DNA from: Lachnospiraceae bacterium MC2017
GTDB lineage: Bacteria > Bacillota > Clostridia > Lachnospirales > Lachnospiraceae
NCBI GenBank assembly: GCA_000701625.1
Contig: JNJK01000005.1
Coordinates: forward strand, 62,001-126,000
DNA length: 64,000 nt
Reading direction: 5' to 3'
A program made the position numbers and the translations under genes. Of the stretch, positions 10,001 through 18,441 are shown one piece after another; position 1 is the first letter of the stretch; each line of letters begins with the position of its first letter. A model generated the notes under the pieces. That model made no database searches. It saw nothing but the letters and a program-made list of their open reading frames with translations, and was not told where the DNA came from.

Positions 10001-10144
10001 TATCTGTGAAGCATACCTCGTAACACTGGTCATACTTCTGATCCTGGCCCCGATACTTGTCAGAAATCTCATGAAGAATGCGCGCATCGTACGGAATACT
10101 ACCCCGAAACTCTGTATCAATTGTCTGAAAAAACTCTCAAACAT
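7019..10144 (-). CDS. membrane-anchored MORN-repeat protein
   Basis: A 1,041-residue protein. Residues 1-70 are basic and amphipathic with several Phe/Arg-rich helices, and residues 79-103 (LIITVLLVIIIGTIFMITIGW) form one clear membrane helix. About eleven MORN repeats of 22-23 residues follow from roughly 155 to 400 (LVYKGNF..GKYEGEG pattern). Then come a globular part, an Ala/Gly-rich repeat region (about 590-670), an Asp run, and a long helical C-terminus ending in an Ala-rich stretch. MORN repeats form elongated beta-hairpin ladders that often bind lipid or protein. It lies between the DUF4255 cap and the cyclase-like sensor inside the injection operon. It may anchor or receive the particle at the envelope; that is inference. 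Confidence 0.85.
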   Translation of the reverse strand: MFESFFRQLIQSFGVVFRTMRAFFMRFLTSIGARIRSMTSVTRYASQIGPKVLDAAASTGKKPAKKEDYIETGSLLISKSLIITVLLVIIIGTIFMITIGWPFIVSTFLTKHMWNEDPKVKSYSGKVILYYDEKKKMPEFKGRLKDGKKIKEGTEYDKNDRVVFQGHYEDNVYSGYGEESVDGTLVYKGNFANGKYEGEGIQKDANGFLKYEGTFSNGEYEGTGKVYEMNDLVYEGELSKGLYEGKGKLYKDKILVYSGSFSAGEYDGFGKLYENGEVVYDGSFSAGVKSGRGVAYKKKHMIYKGDFEEDTYNGTGVAYNDNGILVYKGGFVDGLYSGSGSLTLKNGEVIKGEFEAGKIIGDAKCFKDDKLFYEGSLDGNIPDGNGKLYSNGNLVYEGPVNGGTVDGAALLGLSYEDIQSAFQNSGRRYLYENSFALQIPKLGTTVVFSLATDDEDPMVTDVFIYDPQSVTDLDLMEWKTPEDYAEAVSDEIAEGITVRKVKVKQDALSIKEIPAKYSSADYYVPFVSDDSILRFWYEDTTNEVVFYQWTSYSGDSLLDDEKDEGNGAEERVKAVLAKIGLDISDDDPGSGDAGAGAAAGDADAGGAAADGADAGAVAGGANAGAAAGGADAGAAAGGADAGAAAGGANAGTAAGGAATGGAKAAAAAKASVPQNPYYGTAKVDDLISKATPKDRHKVLKKLITYYKAAEHASANAEQTEAVQKSLEKAISDNSMGDDSYDRIRELKKTERKLKLNTVKEETDMSQIFNEINGLTYGGNASGADLSSLAVYFDASGIDKEELAKAGLDAALKKTAEQHAADMERYQKNAQETIENFKKLAEEKGYHIFDDISDGYDDDDDDDTEVSDGEDDTQWAYSDDALGFAEEQSDRLLYMLIQSMKTMQEQGQPVPGEIDEHGLYRLLQDELIQLQLAGLNIQDAIDDYKDAKKHADRVEKKYSLGDAEEKDVTDAKVDVVNTVTALNNNIISFAEVAADLNEMTDGYISRTFNWHADCFPDEETLAALAQEEAAAAAAAAETAVAQ
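8160..8375 (-). repeat. 27-bp tandem repeats encoding GGADAGAAA
   Basis: Within the MORN-repeat gene, about seven in-frame nine-residue units of the type GGADAGAAA / GGANAGAAA follow one another. The repeat is GC-rich compared with its surroundings and forms a flexible Ala/Gly linker between the globular part and the helical C-terminus. Confidence 0.8.
9010..9700 (-). repeat. MORN-repeat coding block
   Basis: About eleven consecutive 66-72 base units encode the MORN motifs of the membrane protein at 7019-10144. Each has the core Y-x-G-x-F/L-x-x-G-x-Y-x-G-x-G. The units are diverged in sequence, unlike the recent repeats elsewhere in this operon. Confidence 0.75.
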
Positions 10145-10200
10145 AAAGTCGTTCCCCCACCGATCCTTTTTTACTGCCAGACAGGATCAACTCTTTGACC

Positions 10201-12735
10201 TTAAAGCAAGTTCAGATAAAACTCCTTTGGCGGATCTTTTGCCTCTGCATACTTGTCTGCCATATACAGATAGAATTTTGCCGGACCGTCATAAGCATCT
10301 TCACGTACAACTTCAAGAAAATCTGCTCTTGCAGTCCTGTAATCTCCGATGTAGAAAGCATAAATTCCTTCCGCAAAAGTTTTTTCAAATTCTTTTTTCT
10401 TTCTGCTGATATCAGGCATATCTCCCTCATAGATCTCATAAATCCTGATCTCTTCATCCTGGATCTTGAGTTTGCCTATATATCTGGAATCATAATTCCT
10501 TACTAATTCTGCCGCATTTTCCGTGCAGAGGATACCGGCTTCGAAACGATCAAAAAGTTTCAGCATATCTCCGGTGATAGAGAAACTCGGAGAGATCGAT
10601 ATAGGTTGATATTTCTCAACCGTACCGACGATTCCTGTCATAACGAGACTCGTATCTATAGTGATATGAACCGTTATCTCCTTTTCCATCTGGAATTCCT
10701 GACTGATCTCTATCGCAGCTCTTATGGCATCATAATTCTTATTATTGAAAAGAGCGGTAAAACCATCGTGTCGGTAATCCAGAACCATGCCCTTATATGT
10801 ATTGAGAATTTCTCCTGTTCTCTCTATTACATGATTCAGACGATCATAAATAACCTTTTGAGACTCATCATAGCTGAATGAAGCAAATCTAAATGATACA
10901 GTCATCATAATAAGCCGCTCTTCTGCACATGTTTCGCGTGAAAGATCGTAAACTGTCTGAACCTTTAAGAGCTTCAGCATATTATCAGGCAGGAAACGTT
11001 CATAAGCAGCATTATGTTCATCCACTTCTCTGATCTTTGCACGTAGTTCAAGAGAAGCCGTATCCAACGCATCGTTCAAGGCACTTATTTCATCTCCTAC
11101 CCGATCCCGTACCGGCTTTGTTTCATTTATGAGATTATGGATCCTGCGCGAAGTTTTATTGATCCTTGATCTAAATGAAAGCAGCAGGATCATTATGATG
11201 AACCACAAAATTATGAACATAAATCTGACCGTTATCAGCTGCAGCATCAGGTGTGTATACGCTTCAGACTCATCTTCTCTCCTATGCACACTTAATACAC
11301 GGACGCTCTTATCATCAATTTTTATAGCTGAAACATAATAATACTTTCCGCATATCGTATAGAACGTTGAATGTGTGTCTCCAATTTCATCACAGTTTAA
11401 CGCTTCTTCAACAGCTTCTTTAAATTTTGAACTATAGTACAGGCTATCAATGATCCTGTTCCGCCCGTTTTTTTCATAGTAAATCTTTCCGTCACTTTTC
11501 TTTGTCATTATTAAACGAGTGGCATCGGATCTGATAAGTTTCATCTTTTCAAAATCTTCAATCTTTTCACTGCCGACATTTATCGCATTTACAAGCGTGT
11601 TCATCTGCTCATTCTGCTGCGCGAAAACATCTATATAGAAAAATCCGTCCAGCAACGAACTTATCAAATAGAAATAGATAGCAAGCAATACCGCCCATCT
11701 GATCGTAAAAGAGATGTGCATCTTGAGAACCTGCGATGGAAAATACCATATAAGCAGTGCAAAAAACATCATAAAAAACTCAAAGATGACCAGAATTATT
11801 ATAGAAAAATATATCGGTCTTCTTTTGGCGTCACTAATGTCATGGAGCGATCCGTTTCTGAGATATAGAATTTTGTCCGCATCGTCTATCATCCATATCT
11901 CGCCATCCATATCTATATATAGATCTGTCAGACCCTTAGTCCAGCTATCAATGGCAAAAATATTGGTCATGCTCTTTGTTTCAAAGTTCACACTATATAT
12001 TATGCCGCTGCCATAGTCATAGATATAAGCATTTTCTCCAACTTTGAATACATCTCCGACTATAGTTTCTTTCTTCAGACGTATTTTTTGCTGACCATAA
12101 AAGAGCATGTTTCCTTTGACATAGATCCTCCTGCCATCTGAAAGCACATGAAATAACCGGTCATCCGAAGCATAGCCGGAAATATCGATCTCTTCTATCT
12201 TTTCCGAACTCTTCTTGTCTTCATTAAAATAATAGACACTTACACTTTTACCCGACTTTACCAAAAAGGTGGTTTTCTTTTTGTCCTCTATCAATCCGTA
12301 GATTTCTGCATCTTCTCCCTCTGCTGTAGAGTAACAGCATACTGCCCTGTTTGACTTTGCCCCAAGGAAATACAACTGATGCAGGCCATCCACATTTTCT
12401 ATAATAATATACAGATCGCCATCACCTGTTGTATATGCCTCGTCAAAATTTCTTATCCCGTCTATTCCAAACTGCCTTATATTTGTTGAAGCCTTATACT
12501 TGCCGGTGTTATCGATTCTGACCAGCAAATATACGTCATTTTCGTATGTTTGTATTTTAGATTCAACGAGATACGTGTAATTTCCGCCATGAGTTATGAG
12601 CATGGGATCCGGCGCTTCATTAAAGACTGCACTTTCGAACGTATCATCGATAAAACCATAATACACTTTACTTCCAATAACATTCAGGATCAAAAGGATT
12701 GTCAAATATAGACCGAATTTTGCAAGTCGTCTCAT
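10201..12735 (-). CDS. membrane sensor with degenerate class III nucleotide cyclase domain
   Basis: About 844 residues. An N-terminal membrane helix is followed by an extracytoplasmic region of about 280 residues with blade-like repeats (DGDLYIIIENVDG, DGEIWMIDDADKI). Then come two membrane helices, a second extracytoplasmic part, another helix (FMFIILWFIIMILLLSF), a HAMP-like linker and a cyclase homology domain. That domain keeps KGMVLDYRHDGFTALF and the GIVGT strand, but the first metal-binding Asp of the usual F-x-D-I block is missing (MMTVSFRFASFS). A TPR-like end follows (FAEGIYAFYIGDYRTARADF). Catalysis is therefore doubtful. The ATG at 12735 has GGAGGAG in front and overlaps the previous stop by four bases, so it is preferred over 12750. 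Confidence 0.8.
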   Translation of the reverse strand: MRRLAKFGLYLTILLILNVIGSKVYYGFIDDTFESAVFNEAPDPMLITHGGNYTYLVESKIQTYENDVYLLVRIDNTGKYKASTNIRQFGIDGIRNFDEAYTTGDGDLYIIIENVDGLHQLYFLGAKSNRAVCCYSTAEGEDAEIYGLIEDKKKTTFLVKSGKSVSVYYFNEDKKSSEKIEEIDISGYASDDRLFHVLSDGRRIYVKGNMLFYGQQKIRLKKETIVGDVFKVGENAYIYDYGSGIIYSVNFETKSMTNIFAIDSWTKGLTDLYIDMDGEIWMIDDADKILYLRNGSLHDISDAKRRPIYFSIIILVIFEFFMMFFALLIWYFPSQVLKMHISFTIRWAVLLAIYFYLISSLLDGFFYIDVFAQQNEQMNTLVNAINVGSEKIEDFEKMKLIRSDATRLIMTKKSDGKIYYEKNGRNRIIDSLYYSSKFKEAVEEALNCDEIGDTHSTFYTICGKYYYVSAIKIDDKSVRVLSVHRREDESEAYTHLMLQLITVRFMFIILWFIIMILLLSFRSRINKTSRRIHNLINETKPVRDRVGDEISALNDALDTASLELRAKIREVDEHNAAYERFLPDNMLKLLKVQTVYDLSRETCAEERLIMMTVSFRFASFSYDESQKVIYDRLNHVIERTGEILNTYKGMVLDYRHDGFTALFNNKNYDAIRAAIEISQEFQMEKEITVHITIDTSLVMTGIVGTVEKYQPISISPSFSITGDMLKLFDRFEAGILCTENAAELVRNYDSRYIGKLKIQDEEIRIYEIYEGDMPDISRKKKEFEKTFAEGIYAFYIGDYRTARADFLEVVREDAYDGPAKFYLYMADKYAEAKDPPKEFYLNLL

Positions 12736-13526
12736 CTTTTTCTCCTCCATTTCCTGAAATAGTACTTAAAGAACCATTTGATGTTCATGAATATGATTTC
12801 AAAGAACCTCTCTATGCTTCCGCGTTTCATAGATTTTTTCCATGCATCAGCTATCGGTTCTTTATACTCTCTCCACCGCTCAAATAATTCTTTTCCGTCT
12901 TCCGGAGGTTTTTCTTCGAGACTCAAAAAGAATTCTCTCTGAACTATAGGTACGGTGAAACCTCTTGGAAATACAGTCCTGACCTTACTTTCTATGACTT
13001 TGGCTACTGATACATGCTTTTTATCTGGACTGATAAGGAAGTTCAGTACGATCTCCTCCGATGCCTGTTTCACCCTGAAATTATCATCACAAAGTACACT
13101 CCGGCGTATTTCTTCCGGATATGAGTCAACGAGCAGACCTATATGAAAGAGCTGATCCCCGGATTTCATCCGGTATTCTATACTTAAGTCCGCCTTTTTC
13201 TTAAAGATCTGAGAAAAATTTTCTCCCGTATTCCACTTAAAAATTGACGCAATCTTACCATCGTAAAGGAACATTCCCTTATAATCCCCGCAATTACCCA
13301 GGTCATGAAAGACTTTTACAAATTCCTTTACGTACTGTCCGCTGTAAACATTAAGGATCACGGATTTTTTCTCTCTGTCCTCAATATCTACTGCCCGGTA
13401 AGCCACATAATCTTCAGACTCCCTAAGCGTACATTCAATTTTATACTTGCCCTGAATCAGCTCTGCTCCACTCATATCCTCTATCCCCTGTCTCTTCCCT
13501 GAAAACAGGTTTACCCTTTTTATCAC
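12732..13526 (-). CDS. kinase N-lobe-like protein with basic C-terminus
   Basis: Unrecognised 264-residue protein. Residues about 22-75 read like a protein kinase N-lobe: LIQGKYKIECTLRESEDYVAYRAVD, then SVILNVYSGQYVKEFVKVF. No HRD or DFG motif follows, and the canonical lysine is not obvious, so if related it is a pseudokinase fragment. The last 40 residues are hydrophobic/aromatic and strongly basic (IIFMNIKWFFKYYFRKWRRKR), which could lie on a membrane surface. The start overlaps the stop of the baseplate-associated gene upstream (ATGA), and the end overlaps the cyclase-like sensor (ATGA), so all three are translationally coupled. A scaffold or signal adaptor for the membrane sensor is a reasonable guess, no more. 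Confidence 0.65.
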   Translation of the reverse strand: MIKRVNLFSGKRQGIEDMSGAELIQGKYKIECTLRESEDYVAYRAVDIEDREKKSVILNVYSGQYVKEFVKVFHDLGNCGDYKGMFLYDGKIASIFKWNTGENFSQIFKKKADLSIEYRMKSGDQLFHIGLLVDSYPEEIRRSVLCDDNFRVKQASEEIVLNFLISPDKKHVSVAKVIESKVRTVFPRGFTVPIVQREFFLSLEEKPPEDGKELFERWREYKEPIADAWKKSMKRGSIERFFEIIFMNIKWFFKYYFRKWRRKR

Positions 13527-15286
13527 TCAATAATTACGAATGCAGATGCTCTTACATCCGGATCTGCAATAGACTTTGCCATAACTTCATATGTACCCGG
13601 TTTCTCGGGAGCCTTGTAAACACCGTTCTGATCGATAATGCCGCCGTTTTCATCAACAACCGAGAACTCAACTGTCTTATCATCTGTTCCCTCGACAATT
13701 GCTCTGAAGTGAAGTCTGTCTCCGGCAGAGATCCTGGTTACTTCCGGTAATATCCTGATCTCAGGTCTTGAACGATTAAGTATTCTGTCTGTATCACGTT
13801 CCGGTTTCTGTGCGAAGTAGTGGATCTTTATCCTGTTGCCGCTAACTGTATCATGAAGCCATACACCGATCTTCATTGTTCCGCGTTCCGGATAAACGAT
13901 CACGCTTGTTTCTACCCATGGCGGCTCTATGCCGGAATTTTTCGACTTAAATACTTCACGGTTACCAATAAGCAGTGCTTTATCTCCATTATCATCAAAT
14001 TCCACTGAAAGTCTTACATCCACTGCGCCGGGACCGAGTCCATGCGGTATCTCCTCTGAGAAAAATCTGGCATTTACCTTGATTCCGCCGGGCATCTCCA
14101 TATCAACCACGCCATGACTTATCGCATAGTCATACTGCTCAGGTGACGGGATACCGAAGTCCAGATTAAGTCTCCCGCTTCCGGGATTAAATGAAGCTCT
14201 TACATCCGGTTTCTGCCAGTAATCCAGCTGACGCACATTTGTCTTTACTTCTATCTGCTGACCGGTTGAACCACTCTTTCTCGTTTCCTTTCTGATCTTC
14301 TGATCAAAAGGCAGATCCGTCAGAGTGTTTATAAAGATATTTCCGGTAGAATGAATAAGTTCTATCTTTGAAAGATAGATAGGAATATCTTTTTCACGGA
14401 TATGTTCCGCAAGATTGTCCCTGTGTCTCCTTATTTCTTCCAGCTCACGTGCTGTGTTTGTGACCATGAGAAGAGCCGGTATCTCTATGTAATTCTTATA
14501 GTGTCTCGTGCCTATCTCCAGATTAAGTTCTACATTTCCGCTGAAAAGATTATCTGACAGTGTTGTAACACCTCTGACAGCTATGGGCAGGGACGTCATT
14601 AAGCACTGTCTCTTCTCAGAGGAATCCTGAGAATACTCAAGTGTTATCTTTCCATCATCCGTAAATTCACTTTCACCGGAAAGAGTAAAGTGAACCGGCG
14701 GTGTATTGTAATCTTTTATGATCAGGAAATGCGCAGAGATCTCATCTCCTGCAACTGCCAGATCGTCCACCGCAAAAAGGATAGTCAGATGCTTTTCGTC
14801 GTAGATAGTCGTGACATTTCGATATCCTTCAGACTTAAGGATTTCTTTGTAATCCGGTGCCTCAGCTGTAAGATACAGCTTATAAGTTTCCCTCGTCATA
14901 TTGTACTGGCTGTTTTCCTGATTACCGGAATTTACCGCATTGACAGGTTTTGTCTCTTTCTCCGCATAGGCCAGACACAGCCACGCATCATCAGAATCCT
15001 TTAGATTGTCAGATCCATCTATCATCGCGATCTTTCTGATGATAGAGCTTTCAACCACGATCTCACGACCATTTCCGTCAAGCGCCAGACCGCTCTCTAT
15101 AAGTAGTGTCGAATCATCGCTTGCACTAACACCCAGACCAAATACGATTCCGGATCCGTTCATTGCCAGATTCATCAGACGATGTTTGTTTCTCGTATAG
15201 TCCTGTTCCGCCTCAAAATCACGGACAGTCAGAAGCTTGCCATAAAAATATCTGTTTCTCTCAATTGGAAAAAAATCATTAGCCAT
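13523..15286 (-). CDS. eCIS baseplate-associated protein with C-terminal Ig-like domain
   Basis: The 587-residue protein starts FFPIERNRYFYGKLLTVRDFEAEQDY and continues RLMNLAMNGSGIVFGLGV. This opening is familiar from proteins next to baseplate genes in other eCIS loci (R-x-Y-F-x-G-K-L-L-T-x-x-D-F...E-Q-x-Y). The middle is beta-rich and may be fibre- or collar-like. Residues about 505-587 (RPEIRILPEVTRISAGDRLHF to the end) form one bacterial Ig-like domain, as found in surface-binding proteins. It could be a fibre-attachment or host-contact component; no separate tail fibre was recognised in the operon. It overlaps the upstream gene by eight bases. Confidence 0.75.
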   Translation of the reverse strand: MANDFFPIERNRYFYGKLLTVRDFEAEQDYTRNKHRLMNLAMNGSGIVFGLGVSASDDSTLLIESGLALDGNGREIVVESSIIRKIAMIDGSDNLKDSDDAWLCLAYAEKETKPVNAVNSGNQENSQYNMTRETYKLYLTAEAPDYKEILKSEGYRNVTTIYDEKHLTILFAVDDLAVAGDEISAHFLIIKDYNTPPVHFTLSGESEFTDDGKITLEYSQDSSEKRQCLMTSLPIAVRGVTTLSDNLFSGNVELNLEIGTRHYKNYIEIPALLMVTNTARELEEIRRHRDNLAEHIREKDIPIYLSKIELIHSTGNIFINTLTDLPFDQKIRKETRKSGSTGQQIEVKTNVRQLDYWQKPDVRASFNPGSGRLNLDFGIPSPEQYDYAISHGVVDMEMPGGIKVNARFFSEEIPHGLGPGAVDVRLSVEFDDNGDKALLIGNREVFKSKNSGIEPPWVETSVIVYPERGTMKIGVWLHDTVSGNRIKIHYFAQKPERDTDRILNRSRPEIRILPEVTRISAGDRLHFRAIVEGTDDKTVEFSVVDENGGIIDQNGVYKAPEKPGTYEVMAKSIADPDVRASAFVIIE

Positions 15287-16379
15287 CGCTGCCGTCTCCT
15301 CCGATCACCGTATCAAGCTGAAGTGCCGTACTTTCATCAATCTTAACCGTTGTGTAATCACCGACTATGGAATTAACACCGAGATATGAATGCCATCCAA
15401 GCTGCAGACCATTTTTCAGGACGATCAATTCCATCTTTCTGCCTGCAGGAGTTAGAGTTTTCATATTACGGATAAAAAACTCCTTGTCATCCCGGCTCTT
15501 AAAGGTATCCTCCGGGAGCAGTATAAAAAATGTGTAAGGATCATTTCCGTAAAGTGATTCATATACTTCAGAGTCCGGACAATCCGGATTCTGCGGATCA
15601 ACCTCAAAAAACTCTATTATCAGCGCATCCTTTCCTGTGAGACGCTTTACGGATCGTAGTATTCCTTCGCGGGTGAACATTGTTTCATAATTTACAAAAG
15701 CATTTCTTATCCATTCTCTGATCCGATCATCAGCATATCTGTTTCCCACGATCGATAGCCACTCGGCTAACATCATGAGGTTATCCATGCCTTCCGTATC
15801 TATATCAAAAAGCGAAGGCAGCGAACTAATCTTTTTCTCCAGATCAAGGAACATGCTGTTATACACCGATAAAAAACGACGGGTAAATTCATCTTTCTGA
15901 TAGATCGCCGGCAGATAGTCCACCATATGATCACCATCTGTACTGATCGCGATCTCCTCAAGGACAGGTGCATCCGTTCCGCCTGCGGAAAACTCAAGAC
16001 CCAGCCGTATATATCTGCCGCTCCGGTTTAACAGGCAGTCATTTGCCCTTGGCACCGGCAACCCTGCCATTACATAGAGTTTTCTCCGGATCTGCTCGTC
16101 CGTTTCACTCATATCAAATTCCGGTGCTTCACCTGTACCGTCCCAGGCATATGCATAAGCACTTACAGCAGTATTCTCCGTAAAAAAACCTTTTATGGTC
16201 ATCCGGTCCCATTCAAATCCTGTTTCACCGCTGTCTATAACGGGAAGGATCAGAAATGCCGATCGTGTATTACGGATATCCAGCTTCAAAGAGTCCCCGT
16301 CTTTCAGAAACCCTTTCTGATCACAGCATTTCCAGTCTTCCGATCTGCAGAAATGCAATTGTTTCTGTTGTCCGCCCAT
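15279..16379 (-). CDS. phage tail protein I-like baseplate protein
   Basis: A 366-residue protein. Residues about 154-265 carry the tail protein I (P2 gpI-like) pattern: DYLPAIYQKDEFTRRFLSVY, then SLFDIDTEGMDNLMMLAEWL and EGILRSVKRLTGKDALII. The N-terminal 140 residues form a beta-rich extension (LKLDIRNTRSAFLILPVIDSG), possibly a jelly-roll. In contractile tails this protein sits at the baseplate periphery next to the J proteins, matching the gene order here. It follows the baseplate J gene by seven bases and overlaps the next gene. Assignment to the family is good; the exact Afp/Pvc equivalent is uncertain. Confidence 0.83.
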   Translation of the reverse strand: MGGQQKQLHFCRSEDWKCCDQKGFLKDGDSLKLDIRNTRSAFLILPVIDSGETGFEWDRMTIKGFFTENTAVSAYAYAWDGTGEAPEFDMSETDEQIRRKLYVMAGLPVPRANDCLLNRSGRYIRLGLEFSAGGTDAPVLEEIAISTDGDHMVDYLPAIYQKDEFTRRFLSVYNSMFLDLEKKISSLPSLFDIDTEGMDNLMMLAEWLSIVGNRYADDRIREWIRNAFVNYETMFTREGILRSVKRLTGKDALIIEFFEVDPQNPDCPDSEVYESLYGNDPYTFFILLPEDTFKSRDDKEFFIRNMKTLTPAGRKMELIVLKNGLQLGWHSYLGVNSIVGDYTTVKIDESTALQLDTVIGGDGSDG

Positions 16380-16386
16380 TTACCAT

Positions 16387-18417
16387 TTATCTCCCTGATA
16401 CTCTCAATTTCCTTAGATATGCTATTGCATCCTTTGGTATCACAAGATCTCCATATGCATTTCTTGCACATTCCGGCGATGACGTAGAGATATTTATACG
16501 GCTTACGCTCAATACTCCCCGTATCTCGGCAACTGCCGTTTCAATATCCATAAGCGCTATCGCATCTCCGATCTTTCGACGCCTTCCTATCTGGAAGCTT
16601 TCTGATATACGCTTTCTGATCTCCTCGGATGAAATATCTTCATCTGCCATGATCTCCAGACTCACATCCACCGGGATATAAACCGGCCCCGTCACTCTGA
16701 CCATTGTTCCCACTGTTCTGCGAGCCTCGATGTTCTTTGATACCGCCCTTATAAATCTTTCATCAGGAACAGGATTTATCTCATCAGAATCCGGGACAAC
16801 CACTACTGTAACCACAGGACAACGGGCTTTCCGTGTAGGTTCTCTGCGGTCAAATCCGGCTATGGCCCTGGCTTCCAGCACTCTAAAACCCGGCGTTTCC
16901 TTTGCCGCCCGCTCAAAATCAGCCTGTGTCACGCATTTCCTCGTATGTGTCAGGCGATATCTAAACCGCATCATCGCATCACTTACTGTTTCACGGTTCC
17001 TTCCGCCTGATGCTTCATCATTTTCTATCTGCTGCAAGTTTTCACTGAAATACAGCCCTGCATTTTGAGGAATATTTCCTCCTGCACACTCTGACAGTGC
17101 CATTTCTGCTACAAATATCGCATTCTTTCCGGCAGGAACTATCGCTCCTTTTTTTCCATCTCCAAAAATGATGCATTCTCTCTCACTGTCATACATAAAA
17201 ACTCTCGAGCGACTGTCACAGGAATAAAAATCATTTACTTCATGCCATTCTTCCTGTGCTATCGTTCCGTCCGGTTCTCTTGTATCGCAGATAAGAGTGA
17301 AATAATCATGAACCGGCATTTTTCCGTTTAGTTCCAGCTGTATTTCCTGTCCCGGCATACCGGTCGAATCAAAAAACATATCATAAAAATGAATAGGATC
17401 CGTCATGCAGACCTTCAGGTTTTCCTGTCCGTCCTGCAGAGCTTCCTCAGTGTTGACTGAAAACGTCCTGAGGTTCTCACCCTCATCCTCTTTCTTTACT
17501 TCTGCCTGTGTCCAGCCTACTGCTTTTCGGACAAAGGCTGTAGGCTCTCCAACAAATCCGAGTGCGTCGTCAAAGGACAGCTTATATTCCGGTACACTCT
17601 CCGCCGTGAATTTTCTGATGTCCGAAATAGTCTGCTTTTGGATAGCTCTGAAATGACCAACCTCAATATTCTTTATGATCACTTCCTCTTCACATCCAGG
17701 ATCAACAAGTGTTCCTATAATGTGTTTGCCATCCAGCTTAAAAGTGATCCGTCCGCTATGTGAAAGTGAATTGGTTTCATCTGTTACTACCGGATCATCT
17801 GACAGTGTCTCAGAAAACCATTCTATTATCCTCGGGGCTTCCGTTCCCTCCTCAACCGGATTTCGTTTTGTCCTGCTGTGCTCAGATATTTCAAACCACA
17901 CGGATATTTCCGTATCCTCGGTATCAAATTCCAGAACAATCTCTGTCTGCCTCTCGCCTTCAAAGTTAAAGGGGCTGAAACCTGCACCTTCCCTTAAAAG
18001 TGGTCTCACATCAACGGCTCTTCGCCCATCGATAATATGAACTCCTGTGAGCTGCGGCAGAGTATCCGGTATTTTTTCCGCAAGCTCAAAGACAATGCCT
18101 TCTTTTGTTTCGAGCCTTGTGAGAACAGGATAGTCCCGCTCAGGGTCTTCATATATCTTCAGCATACATTCTGCTGCTTTTTCGTGTAAAAGATGTGTTC
18201 CTGTAAGAGCCAGAAGCCTTTCCGCGATCTCATCACTAAAATAGTTCAGCTGGTACTGCTGCATTTCTTTGTACCATGCAAACAGATCCACGAGCGTTAT
18301 TCCGGGATCGGACAAGTTGAAATTTGTCCAGTTTCCGGAAAGTCCGGGGATTCGTGATACGGAGTGTGCCGTAATCTCTTCAAATGTCTGATTGTCCAGG
18401 TTTTTTGACTGAATCAT
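16387..18417 (-). CDS. baseplate J-like assembly protein (second copy)
   Basis: The 676-residue product belongs to the putative baseplate assembly (J/gp6-like) family. The N-terminus has TNFNLSDPGITLVDLFAWYK, the conserved D-P-G-x-T-L-x-E/D-L-F-A-W signature, and EIAERLLALTGTHLL. The C-terminal half holds CIIFGDGKKGAIVPAGKN, the usual F-G-D-G-x-x-G-x-x-P block, followed by helices such as VTQADFERAAKETPGF. Such proteins form the wedge that triggers sheath contraction. It follows the larger J-like gene (18442-21366) by 24 bases; two J-like genes in tandem are typical of eCIS (Pvc11/Pvc12-like). Confidence 0.9.
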   Translation of the reverse strand: MIQSKNLDNQTFEEITAHSVSRIPGLSGNWTNFNLSDPGITLVDLFAWYKEMQQYQLNYFSDEIAERLLALTGTHLLHEKAAECMLKIYEDPERDYPVLTRLETKEGIVFELAEKIPDTLPQLTGVHIIDGRRAVDVRPLLREGAGFSPFNFEGERQTEIVLEFDTEDTEISVWFEISEHSRTKRNPVEEGTEAPRIIEWFSETLSDDPVVTDETNSLSHSGRITFKLDGKHIIGTLVDPGCEEEVIIKNIEVGHFRAIQKQTISDIRKFTAESVPEYKLSFDDALGFVGEPTAFVRKAVGWTQAEVKKEDEGENLRTFSVNTEEALQDGQENLKVCMTDPIHFYDMFFDSTGMPGQEIQLELNGKMPVHDYFTLICDTREPDGTIAQEEWHEVNDFYSCDSRSRVFMYDSERECIIFGDGKKGAIVPAGKNAIFVAEMALSECAGGNIPQNAGLYFSENLQQIENDEASGGRNRETVSDAMMRFRYRLTHTRKCVTQADFERAAKETPGFRVLEARAIAGFDRREPTRKARCPVVTVVVVPDSDEINPVPDERFIRAVSKNIEARRTVGTMVRVTGPVYIPVDVSLEIMADEDISSEEIRKRISESFQIGRRRKIGDAIALMDIETAVAEIRGVLSVSRINISTSSPECARNAYGDLVIPKDAIAYLRKLRVSGR

Positions 18418-18441
18418 GACTTTTCCTTACATTAAAGATCC

